A stretch of 39,780 bases of DNA from Clostridiales bacterium (GTDB taxonomy: Bacteria > Bacillota > Clostridia > Lachnospirales > Lachnospiraceae), in assembly GCA_012523925.1 (NCBI GenBank), contig JAAYSQ010000092.1:1-39780 (forward strand). Reading direction: 5' to 3'. The position numbers were made by a program, and so were the translations under genes. Of the stretch, positions 27,705 to 35,802 are shown in pieces. The notes beneath the pieces were generated by a model. The model worked only from the letters and a program-made list of their open reading frames with translations. It was not told the origin of the DNA and ran no database searches. The stretch's first letter is position 1; every line of letters begins with the position of its first letter.

Positions 27705-27788
27705 ATGGGGCACAAAAACGATAACACTTTATGGAATACACGCGAGGAAATTGGCAATAATAAAGGTAAAGCCTACAATGGAGTGTGA
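27705..27788 (+). CDS. Possible 27-codon ORF in the alr-mazF gap
   Basis: An ATG frame encodes a hydrophilic 27-residue peptide starting [16 protein letters not shown] and ends seven bases before the GTG I assign to mazF. It has no ribosome site and no likeness to MazE that I can see. It occupies the position where the antitoxin normally sits, so it is listed only as a possible remnant or chance frame. Confidence 0.15.
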   Translation: MGHKNDNTLWNTREEIGNNKGKAYNGV

Positions 27789-27793
27789 GTAAA

Positions 27794-28150
27794 GTGATTA
27801 TTAAAAGAGGAGATATCTTTTATGCGGATTTAAGACCTGTAGTCGGCTCCGAACAAGGCGGTGTTAGACCGGTTTTAATTATTCAGAATGATACTGGCAA
27901 TAAACATAGTCCAACAGTTATTTGTGCAGCGATTACTTCGAAAATGAATAAGGCAAAACTGCCTACTCATGTGGAACTGGATGCCGACAAATATGGAATT
28001 GTAAAAGATTCTGTTATACTATTAGAACAGGTAAGAACCATTGACAAATCCAGATTAAAGGAAAAAGTATGTCACCTTGATCGAAATGTATTAAAGAGAA
28101 TTGATAAGGCTTTAATTATTAGTTTATCTTTAGATACATATTTTAAATAA
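27794..28150 (+). CDS. mazF: MazF/NdoA-type endoribonuclease toxin
   Basis: mRNA-cleaving toxin of the PemK/MazF family, about 118 residues. [31 protein letters not shown] is the conserved beta-barrel start (cited here only by its ends at residues 3-33), followed by [19 protein letters not shown] and [15 protein letters not shown] choose the GTG at 27794, ten bases after GGAG, since it gives the family's short N-terminus; a GTG at 27785 is nearly on the ribosome site. In Bacillus the order is alr, antitoxin ndoAI, ndoA. Here the 95-104 bases after alr contain no plausible antitoxin gene, so the toxin is unpaired locally. Confidence 0.92.
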   Translation: MIIKRGDIFYADLRPVVGSEQGGVRPVLIIQNDTGNKHSPTVICAAITSKMNKAKLPTHVELDADKYGIVKDSVILLEQVRTIDKSRLKEKVCHLDRNVLKRIDKALIISLSLDTYFK

Positions 28151-28198
28151 TTATAAGTAGGGGGGGTGCTTAACCCAATCCTCTTATTTATTATAATG

Positions 28199-28253
28199 AT
28201 AAAAAGTTTTCTTTAAACTTTTATTATGCTTTTGTCATACATGATGATAAAAG
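28199..28253 (+). repeat. Two hairpins after mazF, possible weak terminator
   Basis: ATAAAAAGTTT (28199-28209) pairs with AAACTTTTAT (28215-28224) with one bulged A. CTTTTGTCAT (28229-28238) pairs with ATGATAAAAG (28244-28253). Both are AT-rich with no clean T-run, so read-through into the next gene is likely. Confidence 0.4.
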
Positions 28254-28309
28254 CAACTACATTATGTAAAATTATATAAAATATATAAAAAAAAAGGAGA
28301 TTTTTCACT

Positions 28310-29653
28310 ATGGAAGATGGCAGTCCCCGATCGGGAATCTTAAATTTAGTTGTTTTAATTTTGTTCAATGCAATTATAATTATTGCGAAGACCACTTTTG
28401 ACAACATCAGCGAAAGTATGGTAAGAAAAAAAGTGGAGGATGGAGATAAAAGATATACAAGGCTATCACAGATATTAGATCGACCAGATCATTATCGATA
28501 TGCTTTACAATTTACTTTGATTGTAACGAATACGCTTATCGGAATAATTTGGATGAAACAAGTTCTCCACTATGTCAGCATATTATCAGTGAAAAGCTAT
28601 GTTAAAAATTGCTACTATGTGATATATACGATATTTATGGTTATGGTATCCACCTTGGTGGGTTTCCTATTGCCACAAAAGTACGCAATAAATCACATGC
28701 AGAATATTGCTTACCGCTACGCTGGGATGATACAGATTTTGGGATTTTTACTACGACCATTTACATGGATATTAGAAAAGTCGATGCATATCTTTCTTAG
28801 AGCAATCGGTGTAAAAGTTTCCGAGCTTCAAGAGAATATTACAGAAGATGAGATTATCTCTATGGTTAATGAAGGTCATGAACAAGGGGTGTTCGATGCT
28901 GGTGAGGTGGAGATGATATCTAATATCATAGAATTGGATGAAAAAGAAGCACAGGATATCATGACACCTAAAAAAAGAATTGTGGCAGTAAATGCAACAA
29001 TGAATATCGAAGATGCATTACAATTTATGTTATCTGGAAAGTATACCAGATATCCTTTATATGAAGAAAATCGAGATAATATTATCGGTATATTGCATTT
29101 GAAAGATGTAATTACAGCATACATAGCAGAAGGTCAAAGAGACAAATTATTAAAGGAAGTTGCCAGAGAAGCCTATTATGTGCCGGATACCCAGAACATC
29201 AACATTCTTTTCCATGAGATGCAAGCTAAGAAAATTCATATGGCAATAGTCATTGATGAATATGGACAAACTGCCGGGTTAGTTGCTATGGAGGATTTTA
29301 TTGAAGAAATTGTCGGCAACATACAGGATGAATACGATGAAGAAGAAAAATTAATCATAGCTAAAGGGAATGATTATCTTATTGTAAAGGGAACGATTAA
29401 CTTAGAAGATTTGGAGGAAGAGACAGGAATCTATCTGAATCACGAAGATTTTGATACCCTCAATGGTCTCTTAATTTCTCTATTGGATCGTATCCCAGAG
29501 GATGGTGAGCGGGCTGTTTTAAATTCTGATGGTTATCAATTTGAAATATTGGAAACAAAAAATAAGATGATTGAACGAGTAAGAATAACAAAACTGCCTG
29601 AGCAAGAGCTGGAAAGTGAAGAAATACCATTAGAAAAAGTGGAAAATATATAA
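28310..29653 (+). CDS. CNNM/CorC-type membrane protein with CBS pair
   Basis: Predicted ion-transport-related membrane protein (HlyC/CorC family), 447 residues. The N-terminal DUF21/CNNM region (about 8-165) has hydrophobic segments near 10-27, 66-90 and 102-122 and a following half-inserted stretch. A CBS pair follows (about 215-335) with IMTPKKRIVAV and HMAIVIDEYGQTAGLV. A CorC_HlyC domain of about 80 residues ends the protein (KGTINLEDLEEETG to RVRITKLP). AAGGAG precedes the ATG by about ten bases. The family is linked to magnesium or other cation homeostasis; no haemolysin function is implied. It ends at a clear terminator. Confidence 0.9.
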   Translation: MEDGSPRSGILNLVVLILFNAIIIIAKTTFDNISESMVRKKVEDGDKRYTRLSQILDRPDHYRYALQFTLIVTNTLIGIIWMKQVLHYVSILSVKSYVKNCYYVIYTIFMVMVSTLVGFLLPQKYAINHMQNIAYRYAGMIQILGFLLRPFTWILEKSMHIFLRAIGVKVSELQENITEDEIISMVNEGHEQGVFDAGEVEMISNIIELDEKEAQDIMTPKKRIVAVNATMNIEDALQFMLSGKYTRYPLYEENRDNIIGILHLKDVITAYIAEGQRDKLLKEVAREAYYVPDTQNINILFHEMQAKKIHMAIVIDEYGQTAGLVAMEDFIEEIVGNIQDEYDEEEKLIIAKGNDYLIVKGTINLEDLEEETGIYLNHEDFDTLNGLLISLLDRIPEDGERAVLNSDGYQFEILETKNKMIERVRITKLPEQELESEEIPLEKVENI

Positions 29654-29660
29654 AATATAA

Positions 29661-29693
29661 AAAAATACCCATCGGGGAGATGGGTATTTTTTT
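29661..29693 (+). terminator. Terminator of the CNNM/CorC gene
   Basis: AAAAATACCCATC (29661-29673) pairs perfectly with GATGGGTATTTTT (29679-29691) around a five-base GGGGA loop, followed by T. A second hairpin follows at once: GGTAAACAACT with AGTTGTTACC (about 29694-29718). Confidence 0.93.
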
Positions 29694-30088
29694 GGTAAAC
29701 AACTGGGGAGTTGTTACCTTTAGCGTATAATAGGGTGGGAGTAGAAAGTGTTTTATCACTATCTATGTAAAACATTATAAAAGAAAAATGTGTCCACTTT
29801 GTGATGATATTCTTAAAGAAATATTAAGAAGGAAAATAATATATAAAGAAATGATATAGATCTTAGATATAAAAGAAAGCAAGGTCGAATTGTCATTTGT
29901 TTTATAAAAATATTATTTGCATTTATTCATTTTAAATTTTATAAGGATAATAAATATTAAAGAGGATTTAAATCATGAGATAGGACTAGCATAAGATAAA
30001 AATTAATTCTTTGATTTTAATAAGTTAGAAAAATACCATATATAAAAAACATATATAAAGGAATAATAAAGATTAGAAATTAGTTAAG

Positions 30089-30133
30089 TATAAATTAAAA
30101 TATGCTGGCATAGCCAGCATATTTTAATTTATA
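30089..30133. repeat. 45-nt near-perfect palindrome
   Basis: The left arm TAAATTAAAATATGCTGGC (30091-30109) and its exact complement (30113-30131) enclose the three-base loop ATA, and two more pairs extend the outer end. The 21-bp stem has no mismatch. The GC-rich GCTGGC/GCCAGC core sits next to the loop and the AT-rich base lies outside. It may be a bidirectional terminator, an RNA 3' end or a protein-binding cruciform. Confidence 0.75.
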
Positions 30134-30352
30134 TATAATGTAGGGAGGAGAAGAGTGAAAATAATCACTTCTAAGTAAAGTATAGCCCGAAGTTGTGATT
30201 AAAATATGGATAGAATAAAGACATTTTGTGAACATTTTGGTTCAAATTTATGTCAAATAGTTATATATGCCTAAAAATGTAAATGGTTGGAAGGTTGGTA
30301 ACAAATGAATCAATAATAACTATTACAACCAATTTATTCTATGGATTTTTTC

Positions 30353-30381
30353 TTGTAAAATTTAATAGAATTATGTAATAT
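30353..30381 (+). promoter_or_regulatory. Candidate promoter of the histidine phosphatase-rlmH unit
   Basis: TTGTAA (30353-30358), 17 bp, TAATAT (30376-30381). The inverted repeat TTAGTT-AGT-AACTAA (30411-30425) lies about 30 bases downstream and could be an operator. Confidence 0.4.
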
Positions 30382-30472
30382 AGAGTTGTAAATAATAATA
30401 CATTAAAATCTTAGTTAGTAACTAAATGAATAGAGCAAAATTATAAACAGTTATTTGGGAGAAAGATTATAG

Positions 30473-31012
30473 ATGCGAATTGGTTTGTTGAGGCATTTTA
30501 AAGTGAATTGTCCACACAAAAGGATGATGACGTCCCGAGAATTTCGGGAATGGTCAAAGAAATACGAAGAATCCAAGGTGATTAAGAAAAAAGTAGAAAT
30601 GTATGGTATCGAGTGGGATATCTGCTATGTTAGTGATATGCCAAGAGCAATCACTACTGCAAAGGAAGTTTATAGTGGTAACTTGATGATTGATAAGTTA
30701 CTAAGAGAAGTTGATAATGCGCCTTTTATACATATAGAACGTTTGAAGTTACCCTTTGAGATTTGGCATATCTGTGGCAGGTTAGCTTGGTATTTTAAAT
30801 CTAAGAGCCAGCCTGAGACCATTGATGGAACTAGGAAGAGGATTAATAAATTTCTTGATTGCATCGATTGGTCCAAAGAAAATATATTGATAGTGTTTCA
30901 TGGATGGATGATTTATAATTTTCAGAAAGAACTTCGTAAACGAGGCTTTAAGGGAGATAAGCTTAAATTTGTAAAGAATGGAGTTCTGTATGAATATATA
31001 AAAGAAGATTAA
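30473..31012 (+). CDS. Histidine phosphatase family protein
   Basis: Predicted phosphatase of the phosphoglycerate-mutase-like superfamily, 179 residues. LLRHFKVN gives Arg7 and the phospho-accepting His8; [10 protein letters not shown] (Arg58), [10 protein letters not shown] (Glu79) and VFHGW (His143) complete the catalytic pocket. RHF in place of the common RHG is a mild deviation. The substrate is unknown. GGGAGAAAG precedes the ATG by about eight bases. rlmH follows after 19 bases, so they are probably co-transcribed. Confidence 0.85.
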   Translation: MRIGLLRHFKVNCPHKRMMTSREFREWSKKYEESKVIKKKVEMYGIEWDICYVSDMPRAITTAKEVYSGNLMIDKLLREVDNAPFIHIERLKLPFEIWHICGRLAWYFKSKSQPETIDGTRKRINKFLDCIDWSKENILIVFHGWMIYNFQKELRKRGFKGDKLKFVKNGVLYEYIKED

Positions 31013-31031
31013 GCGAAGGAAGCAGCGAAAA

Positions 31032-31511
31032 ATGAAAATAACTCTAATTTGTGTGGGTAAATTGAAGGAGAAATATTTAAGCCAAGGCGTGGATGAATAT
31101 GTAAAACGATTAGGAAGGTATTGTAACCTAAAGATTATTCAGCTACAGGATGAGAAAACACCAGATAATGCTAGCGAGGCTATGGAGTTAATGATAAAGA
31201 AGAAGGAAGGGGAACGGATTTTGAAGGCACTTAAACATGATTCCTATGTGATTGCTTTAGCAATCGAAGGAAAGATGCTTTCCTCCGAGGAACTTGCCAA
31301 AGAAATTGAAACCCTAGGAGTGTCTGGAACCAGCCATATTAGTTTTATAATTGGAGGCTCTTTGGGATTATCCCAAGAAGTATTAAATCGTGCCGATGAG
31401 AAGCTAAGTTTCTCTAAAATGACATTTCCCCACCAATTAATGCGGATGATTCTATTGGAGCAAGTTTACCGTGCATATAGGATAAACAATCATCAGCCTT
31501 ACCATAAATAA
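31032..31511 (+). CDS. rlmH: 23S rRNA pseudouridine1915 N3-methyltransferase RlmH
   Basis: SPOUT-class methyltransferase acting on a pseudouridine in helix 69 of 23S rRNA. It is 159 residues, the family's normal length. [14 protein letters not shown] opens the protein, [15 protein letters not shown] and [10 protein letters not shown] form part of the knotted SAM-binding site, and the C-terminus [24 protein letters not shown]...HQPYHK is near-invariant in the family. It is followed by a strong terminator shared with the convergent amidase gene. Confidence 0.97.
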   Translation: MKITLICVGKLKEKYLSQGVDEYVKRLGRYCNLKIIQLQDEKTPDNASEAMELMIKKKEGERILKALKHDSYVIALAIEGKMLSSEELAKEIETLGVSGTSHISFIIGGSLGLSQEVLNRADEKLSFSKMTFPHQLMRMILLEQVYRAYRINNHQPYHK

Positions 31512-31537
31512 AAATAAATTATAGTAATAACTAACAT

Positions 31538-31574
31538 AAGGCTCTGACAGAATACCACTGATCAGAGCCTTTTT
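31538..31574 (+). terminator. Terminator between rlmH and the convergent amidase gene
   Basis: AAGGCTCTGA (31538-31547) pairs with TCAGAGCCTT (31562-31571), followed by T. The A-run on the left lets it serve the minus strand too. Confidence 0.9.
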
Positions 31575-31587
31575 GTTTGCATAATAA

Positions 31588-32166
31588 TTATTGGGTTGGA
31601 GTAAATCCAAAGTAACGCATTATACCCAGATAGATACCATAGGCAAAACCCCATTGATTATCACGGAGTTTTTGAGCATCAGACCAATTAGATAGGTATC
31701 CAAGCTCAATCAAAAGCGAAGGCATCTGCGTACGTCGAAGTACGTAGAGGGTTGGATTTAAACGAATACCATTATTGTTAGTCCCAACAGTTTGTGTAAT
31801 TCCATCCATAATATGTTGAGCGAGCCAGTTCGCCTGCGTGCCATATTGAAAAAGATATACTTCTGTACCATTAATCGCAGGATTTGGGTTGATATTACAA
31901 TGGATGCTTATAAAATAATCTGCAGGCCATGCATTGGCCATCTGTACTCTCTGTTGCAAACTTGTGGCATTGCTCGTACCTATAACTGTCGTAGGAGTTG
32001 GCCGTGATAATCTCGCTTCAAAACGATTGTCATTATTAAGTAAATTTGCTAGATAAAGGCCTACCTGGAAATTGATATCGCCTTCATATAGTCCATTACC
32101 AACGGCTCCTGCATTAACATTACCAGCTGGATTATGGCCTTGATCTATAAAAATCTTAATAGCCAA
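31588..32166 (-). CDS. N-acetylmuramoyl-L-alanine amidase (Amidase_3)
   Basis: Zinc amidase that cuts the bond between muramic acid and the peptide stem of peptidoglycan. The whole 192-residue protein is one Amidase_3 domain. Zinc ligands are His11 (DQGHNP), Glu28 (LYEGDIN) and His89 (SIHCN), with the catalytic Glu154 in LLIELGYLSN. The start is TTG after GGAAAGGAAG on the minus strand. No signal peptide, membrane segment or wall-binding repeat is present, so export is unclear. CwlD-like sporulation or phage-type lysins are alternatives, but no phage genes are nearby. Confidence 0.9.
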   Translation of the reverse strand: MAIKIFIDQGHNPAGNVNAGAVGNGLYEGDINFQVGLYLANLLNNDNRFEARLSRPTPTTVIGTSNATSLQQRVQMANAWPADYFISIHCNINPNPAINGTEVYLFQYGTQANWLAQHIMDGITQTVGTNNNGIRLNPTLYVLRRTQMPSLLIELGYLSNWSDAQKLRDNQWGFAYGIYLGIMRYFGFTPTQ

Positions 32167-32312
32167 AGGAACACTTCCTTTCCATTATACTAGTATATCT
32201 TATTCTTGCTCAGGAAAGGTGTTACTTTATGTATTATTCAAATAAAAAATTTTTAGATAATATGTTATACTTATAATAATAATTAGCTATTTAATTCCAA
32301 GGAGCATACACT

Positions 32313-33170
32313 ATGAGGAAATTTATCGGAAAATCACATAATATCAATAAGAATACTATGATCACAATTGCAATGATATCTAGCTTGGCTGTCGGCATTC
32401 TAATTCTTGTTCTTGGAATGAGCTTTTACAAATACCGCATTGCAGAATTGGGTTTTGCGGATACTTTTGATAATCAGGGGTATCAATATCATTATGTGGT
32501 AATATCAGAGCAAATGGATGATCCTTTTTGGGAATTGATATATCAAGGCGCCTATGAGAAAGGGAAGGAGCAAGGTGCATTGATTGAGAAACTAGGAAGC
32601 AATCTTTCGATTTCCTATTCTTTGGAGGAATTGATGGAGATAGCAATTGCTTCAGAAGTTGATGGGATCCTATTGGAGCCCAACGGAGAAACGACATTAA
32701 CAGAGCTAATTAATGAAGCTGATATGGCAGGAATTCCAGTTATTACGGTGCTTAAAGATGATCCAATTAGTAGAAGGAAGAGTTTTGTTGGTATTAATAG
32801 TTACAACCAGGGACAAGCCTATGGGGAGCAGATTGTATCGATAGCCAATGGAAGGAATTGTGATGTTGTAGTCCTATTAAGTATGGATTCCAAGGATACA
32901 AGTAAGAACATTATTTATTCCGGCATCCGTGATGCCGTTGGCGGACATAATATTACCTTAGAAGCCGAAAGTATCAATAGACATAGTGCGTTTGGATCGG
33001 AGGAAGATATCCGTAAGATAAATAAAGCTAAAGCATTATTACATGATACAGATATAAGCATCAAGAGTATCTGCATCGAAACCGGCTATAGTGATCCAAA
33101 TTACTTCAGTAGAATATTTAAAAAACATGTGGGAATAACACCAACGGAATTTCGAGAGAAGTTTGTTTGA
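32313..33170 (+). pseudogene. In-frame fusion scar: sensor-type sugar-binding protein joined to AraC response-regulator tail
   Basis: The first part (residues 1 to about 231) has a basic cytoplasmic N-terminus, one membrane segment (about 16-40) and most of a periplasmic-binding-protein-like sugar domain (YHYVVISEQMDDPFWEL, GILLEPNGETTL, SFVGINSYNQGQAYGEQ). From about 232 (INKAKALLHDTDISI) it becomes the second helix-turn-helix of an AraC protein, ending GYSDPNYFSRIFKKHVGITP. The first helix-turn-helix, the receiver domain and the end of the sugar domain are missing. In related clusters I know the order sensor-type binding protein, histidine kinase, AraC response regulator, sugar-binding lipoprotein; here it looks as if a deletion removed the middle. 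The topology puts the DNA-binding part outside the cell, so the fused product is unlikely to work as a regulator. An assembly error is the alternative. Confidence 0.75.
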
Positions 33171-33187
33171 AAGGTATGGTTATTGGT

Positions 33188-34225
33188 ATGAGGAAAGTTA
33201 CTAAAAGTTTAGGAATATGGATAGTCTTGATTGTGTTCTTATTTGGGTGTAAACATAGGAAAGAAGTTCCTGGGAATGGCAATATTGTGGATGAGAAAAT
33301 TCAGATAGGGCTTTCGTTTGATTCTTTCGTCATTGAACGCTGGCAAAGGGAGAGGGATATCTTCGTATCTACTGCAAAGGGTCTAGGAGCAGAGGTCAAT
33401 GTTCAAAATGCCAATGGTGACATTAAGGAGCAAATATCACAGATTGAGTACCTAATAGAAAAGAAGATGGATGCCATAGTTGTAATTGCCCAAGATTGTA
33501 CTGCAATCAGTGAAGTGCTAAAGAAAGCGAAGGAAGCAGGGATTATAACCATTGCCTATGATAGGTTAGTTCACAATGCAGACGTAGATCTATACATATC
33601 AATTGACAGTGAAGAAGTGGGTAAATTAATGGCACAAACTCTTATAGACGAAATACCGGAAGGAGGTAATGTTGTTATCATCTATGGTTCACCAGTTGAT
33701 TATAATGTAGCCCTTATGGAGAAAGGGGTTCAGGAAACGCTTATTGATAGTGGACTTCATATTATATATGAAACCTATGCAGAGAATTGGCTTGCTGAGG
33801 AAGCGTTTCATGGTGTGAATACAGCCCTTACGATATCGGAGGAGATTGCTGGTGTTCTATGTGGTAACGATGATCTGGCTAGTCAAGCTTTTCGTGCTCT
33901 TTCTGAGAACCGTATGGCAGGAAATGTTGTCTTAACCGGCCAAGACGCCGAATTAGCTGCTTGTCAAAGAATAGTGGAAGGTACGCAGACCATGACAGTA
34001 TATAAACAGGTAGACAAGTTGGCAAAAAATGTTGCGGAATATGCAATTAAGTTAGTAAAAGGGGAACAAATTGATGTCTCTACAACAATATTTGACGGCA
34101 CATATGAAGTTCCTTATGTTAAACTAGAGGCAATACCAGTTACAAAGGACAATATCGATGAGATAATCATTGAAGGGGGATTTCAGCAGAAGGAAGATGT
34201 ATATCTAAATGTCCCTTCTAAGTAA
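33188..34225 (+). CDS. Sugar-binding lipoprotein (periplasmic-binding-protein family, XylF/ChvE-like)
   Basis: Type I periplasmic-binding-fold protein with a lipobox (FLFGC, Cys21 from the ATG at 33188), so anchored on the outer face of the membrane. It shows DAIVVIAQDCTAISEVLKKAKE, IITIAYDRLV and LTGQDAELAACQRIVEGTQTMTVYK, the usual sugar-pocket segments of XylF/ChvE proteins. The start is uncertain: TTG 33167 overlaps the upstream stop and would be coupled, ATG 33176 and ATG 33188 are in frame; 33188 gives the most typical signal peptide. It is a paralogue of the ChvE-like protein that follows and may serve sensing together with the lost two-component system, or widen substrate range. Confidence 0.82.
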   Translation: MRKVTKSLGIWIVLIVFLFGCKHRKEVPGNGNIVDEKIQIGLSFDSFVIERWQRERDIFVSTAKGLGAEVNVQNANGDIKEQISQIEYLIEKKMDAIVVIAQDCTAISEVLKKAKEAGIITIAYDRLVHNADVDLYISIDSEEVGKLMAQTLIDEIPEGGNVVIIYGSPVDYNVALMEKGVQETLIDSGLHIIYETYAENWLAEEAFHGVNTALTISEEIAGVLCGNDDLASQAFRALSENRMAGNVVLTGQDAELAACQRIVEGTQTMTVYKQVDKLAKNVAEYAIKLVKGEQIDVSTTIFDGTYEVPYVKLEAIPVTKDNIDEIIIEGGFQQKEDVYLNVPSK

Positions 34226-34265
34226 CAATGAGTCTGTGCAAATTTGCACTGAAATAATTGAAATA

Positions 34266-34405
34266 AATAATAGGAAACGTATTTCAATGAGCAGCTGTTT
34301 GAAGTCGTTGGTACTTAGACCACGTATTTTGTGGTCTTACGTACCATTACGTACTTCAATCAAGCGGAAGCGTGCTGCAAATGAAATATGTTTCCTATTA
34401 TTTTT
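34266..34405 (+). terminator. Long 140-nt hairpin ending in a T-run
   Basis: Outer arms AATAATAGGAAAC (34266-34278) and GTTTCCTATTATT (34390-34402) pair. TATTTCA/TGAAATA and GCAGC/GCTGC continue inward. GAAGT-CGT-TGGTAC pairs with its partner around 34341-34357, and AGACCAC pairs with GTGGTCT at the tip. The 3' arm runs into TTTTT. It probably terminates the lipoprotein transcript; its length suggests additional RNA function or an inserted repeat. Confidence 0.7.
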
Positions 34406-34452
34406 CATTACATTAATGCAAATTTGTAAAGTGTCATAAAGCGCCTTTTATT

Positions 34453-34490
34453 ATGATAGGAAATTATTGGCCTATCATTAGCATTTTATT
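34453..34490 (+). terminator. Second hairpin before chvE
   Basis: ATGATAGG (34453-34460) pairs with CCTATCAT (34471-34478), followed by TAGCATTTTATT. It is a weaker back-up terminator. Confidence 0.55.
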
Positions 34491-34619
34491 GTTATCTAGT
34501 AAAGAGGGGATGAAAAATAAAATTATCATCACTAAAATTTACAGTGGTTTGCAAATTTGTCCTACTTTGTATGTGATATATATAAGGAGTAACAAAAATT
34601 ATATAAGGGAGGATTTCAT

Positions 34620-35699
34620 ATGAAGAAAAGATTACTTGCAATTGTACTTTGTCTCATGATGTTATCTACTATGTTGGCTGGCTGTAGTAAGGACGCACAG
34701 ACCTCTGGAAAAGGAGGCAAAAAAATTGGTGTTGCAATGCCTACAAAGGATCTTCAACGTTGGAACCAAGACGGGGAGAACATGAAGAAGGAATTAGAGG
34801 AAGCAGGCTATAAGGTTGACTTACAGTATGCTAATAATGAAATTGCACAACAGGTTTCCCAGATTGAGAATATGATTACTGGTGGTTGTGACGCATTAGT
34901 TATTGCTTCTATTGACGGTGGTTCCTTAGGTACAGTTTTAGAGGAAGCTAAAAAAGCAAAAATTCCTGTAATTGCTTATGACCGTTTAATCATGGGAACG
35001 GATGCTGTTTCCTACTATGCAACCTTTGATAACTACATGGTTGGAACGATCCAAGGACAATATATCGTAGATCAATTGGATCTTGAAAATGCAGCAGGAC
35101 CATTTAATATTGAATTATTTACTGGTTCCCCAGATGATAACAATGCCCGCTACTTCTTTGGTGGTGCAATGGATATCTTAAATCCTTACATTGATAGTGG
35201 AAAACTCAATGTTGTATCTGGACAGAAAGCATTTGAAGAAGTTGCTACCTTAAACTGGTCAACCGAGGAAGCACAGAAACGTATGGAAAACTTACTTACC
35301 GCTTATTATGCGGATGGAACAAAGCTTGACGTTGTTTTATCCTCCAACGATTCCTGCGCAATTGGTATCACCAATGCTTTAGTGAATGGCGGATATACTT
35401 CTGAGAACTTCCCAATTCTTACCGGTCAGGATTGCGATATTACCTCCGTTAAGAATATTCTTGCAGGAACACAATCCATGTCCATCTTTAAAGATACCCG
35501 TACATTAGCTGCACAGGTAGTTAAGATGGTAAATTCAATTATGAAGGGTGAAGAGGTTCCTATTAATGATACCGAAACTTATGATAATGGCACCGGTATC
35601 GTTCCTACCTATCTATGCGAACCAGTTTTTGCAGATGTAGACAATTACAAGGAACTATTAATTGACTCAGGTTACTATACAGAAGATCAATTGAAATAA
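34620..35699 (+). CDS. chvE: ChvE-type multiple-monosaccharide-binding lipoprotein
   Basis: Extracellular binding component of a monosaccharide ABC importer, 359 residues. The signal peptide ends in the lipobox LAGC (Cys22). IGVAMPTKDLQRWNQDGENM, DALVIASIDGGSLG, VIAYDRLIMGTDAVSYYATFDN (start and end of that segment about residues 119-140), SNDSCAIG, ILTGQDCD and TQSMSIFKD are hallmarks of the ChvE group that binds galactose, arabinose, xylose or glucose. AAGGGAGG lies six bases before the ATG. A hairpin separates it from gguA, so the binding protein is likely made in excess of the membrane parts, as is common. Confidence 0.92.
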   Translation: MKKRLLAIVLCLMMLSTMLAGCSKDAQTSGKGGKKIGVAMPTKDLQRWNQDGENMKKELEEAGYKVDLQYANNEIAQQVSQIENMITGGCDALVIASIDGGSLGTVLEEAKKAKIPVIAYDRLIMGTDAVSYYATFDNYMVGTIQGQYIVDQLDLENAAGPFNIELFTGSPDDNNARYFFGGAMDILNPYIDSGKLNVVSGQKAFEEVATLNWSTEEAQKRMENLLTAYYADGTKLDVVLSSNDSCAIGITNALVNGGYTSENFPILTGQDCDITSVKNILAGTQSMSIFKDTRTLAAQVVKMVNSIMKGEEVPINDTETYDNGTGIVPTYLCEPVFADVDNYKELLIDSGYYTEDQLK

Positions 35700-35714
35700 G
35701 ACAAAATAAGGTAT

Positions 35715-35761
35715 TGGGCTATTGTAGAAGCTCTTATATACAATAGTCCAGCCTTTCTTTT
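35715..35761 (+). terminator. Intercistronic hairpin between chvE and gguA
   Basis: TGGGCTATTGTA (35715-35726) pairs with TACAATAGTCCA (35739-35750) with one mismatch, followed by GCCTTTCTTTT. No separate promoter is obvious before gguA, so it is probably a partial terminator that sets binding-protein excess. Confidence 0.65.
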
Positions 35762-35802
35762 GGCATACAATCACCGATAAAGTTTAGAGAGGAGGGGGTT
35801 AT

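Larger units (their letters stand above)
29694..30472. other. 779-bp AT-rich gene-free region
   Basis: No open frame with a ribosome site and a plausible length is visible on either strand. It holds a hairpin at 29694-29718, TTCTTAA/TTAAGAA (29810-29830), the palindrome at 30089-30133, a strong ribosome site GGGAGGAG at 30144-30151 followed by a GTG frame of only seven codons (30155-30178), GGTTGG.../...CAACC pairing near 30290-30332, a promoter-like pair at 30353-30381 and TTAGTT/AACTAA at 30411-30425. It could encode a small RNA or be decayed sequence. Confidence 0.5.
34236..34559. promoter_or_regulatory. Three copies of GCAAATTTG upstream of chvE
   Basis: The first copy lies within the perfect 14-bp palindrome GTGCAAATTTGCAC (34236-34249). 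The others are at 34418-34426 and 34551-34559, the last about 60 bases before the chvE start and close to the likely promoter. They may be binding sites for a regulator of the sugar transporter. The regulator is not identified. Confidence 0.45.
34226..34619. other. 394-bp regulatory gap before chvE
   Basis: It contains three copies of GCAAATTTG, a 140-nt long hairpin with a T-run (34266-34405), a second hairpin (34453-34478) and a -10-like TATATA about 40 bases before the chvE start. I see no coding frame with a ribosome site; an open frame starting inside the lipoprotein gene at 34209 runs through the hairpin and is a chance frame. Confidence 0.6.

Noticed and set aside
31588-32166. Prophage lysin
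   Set aside because: An isolated amidase with no holin, structural genes or integrase nearby does not support a prophage.
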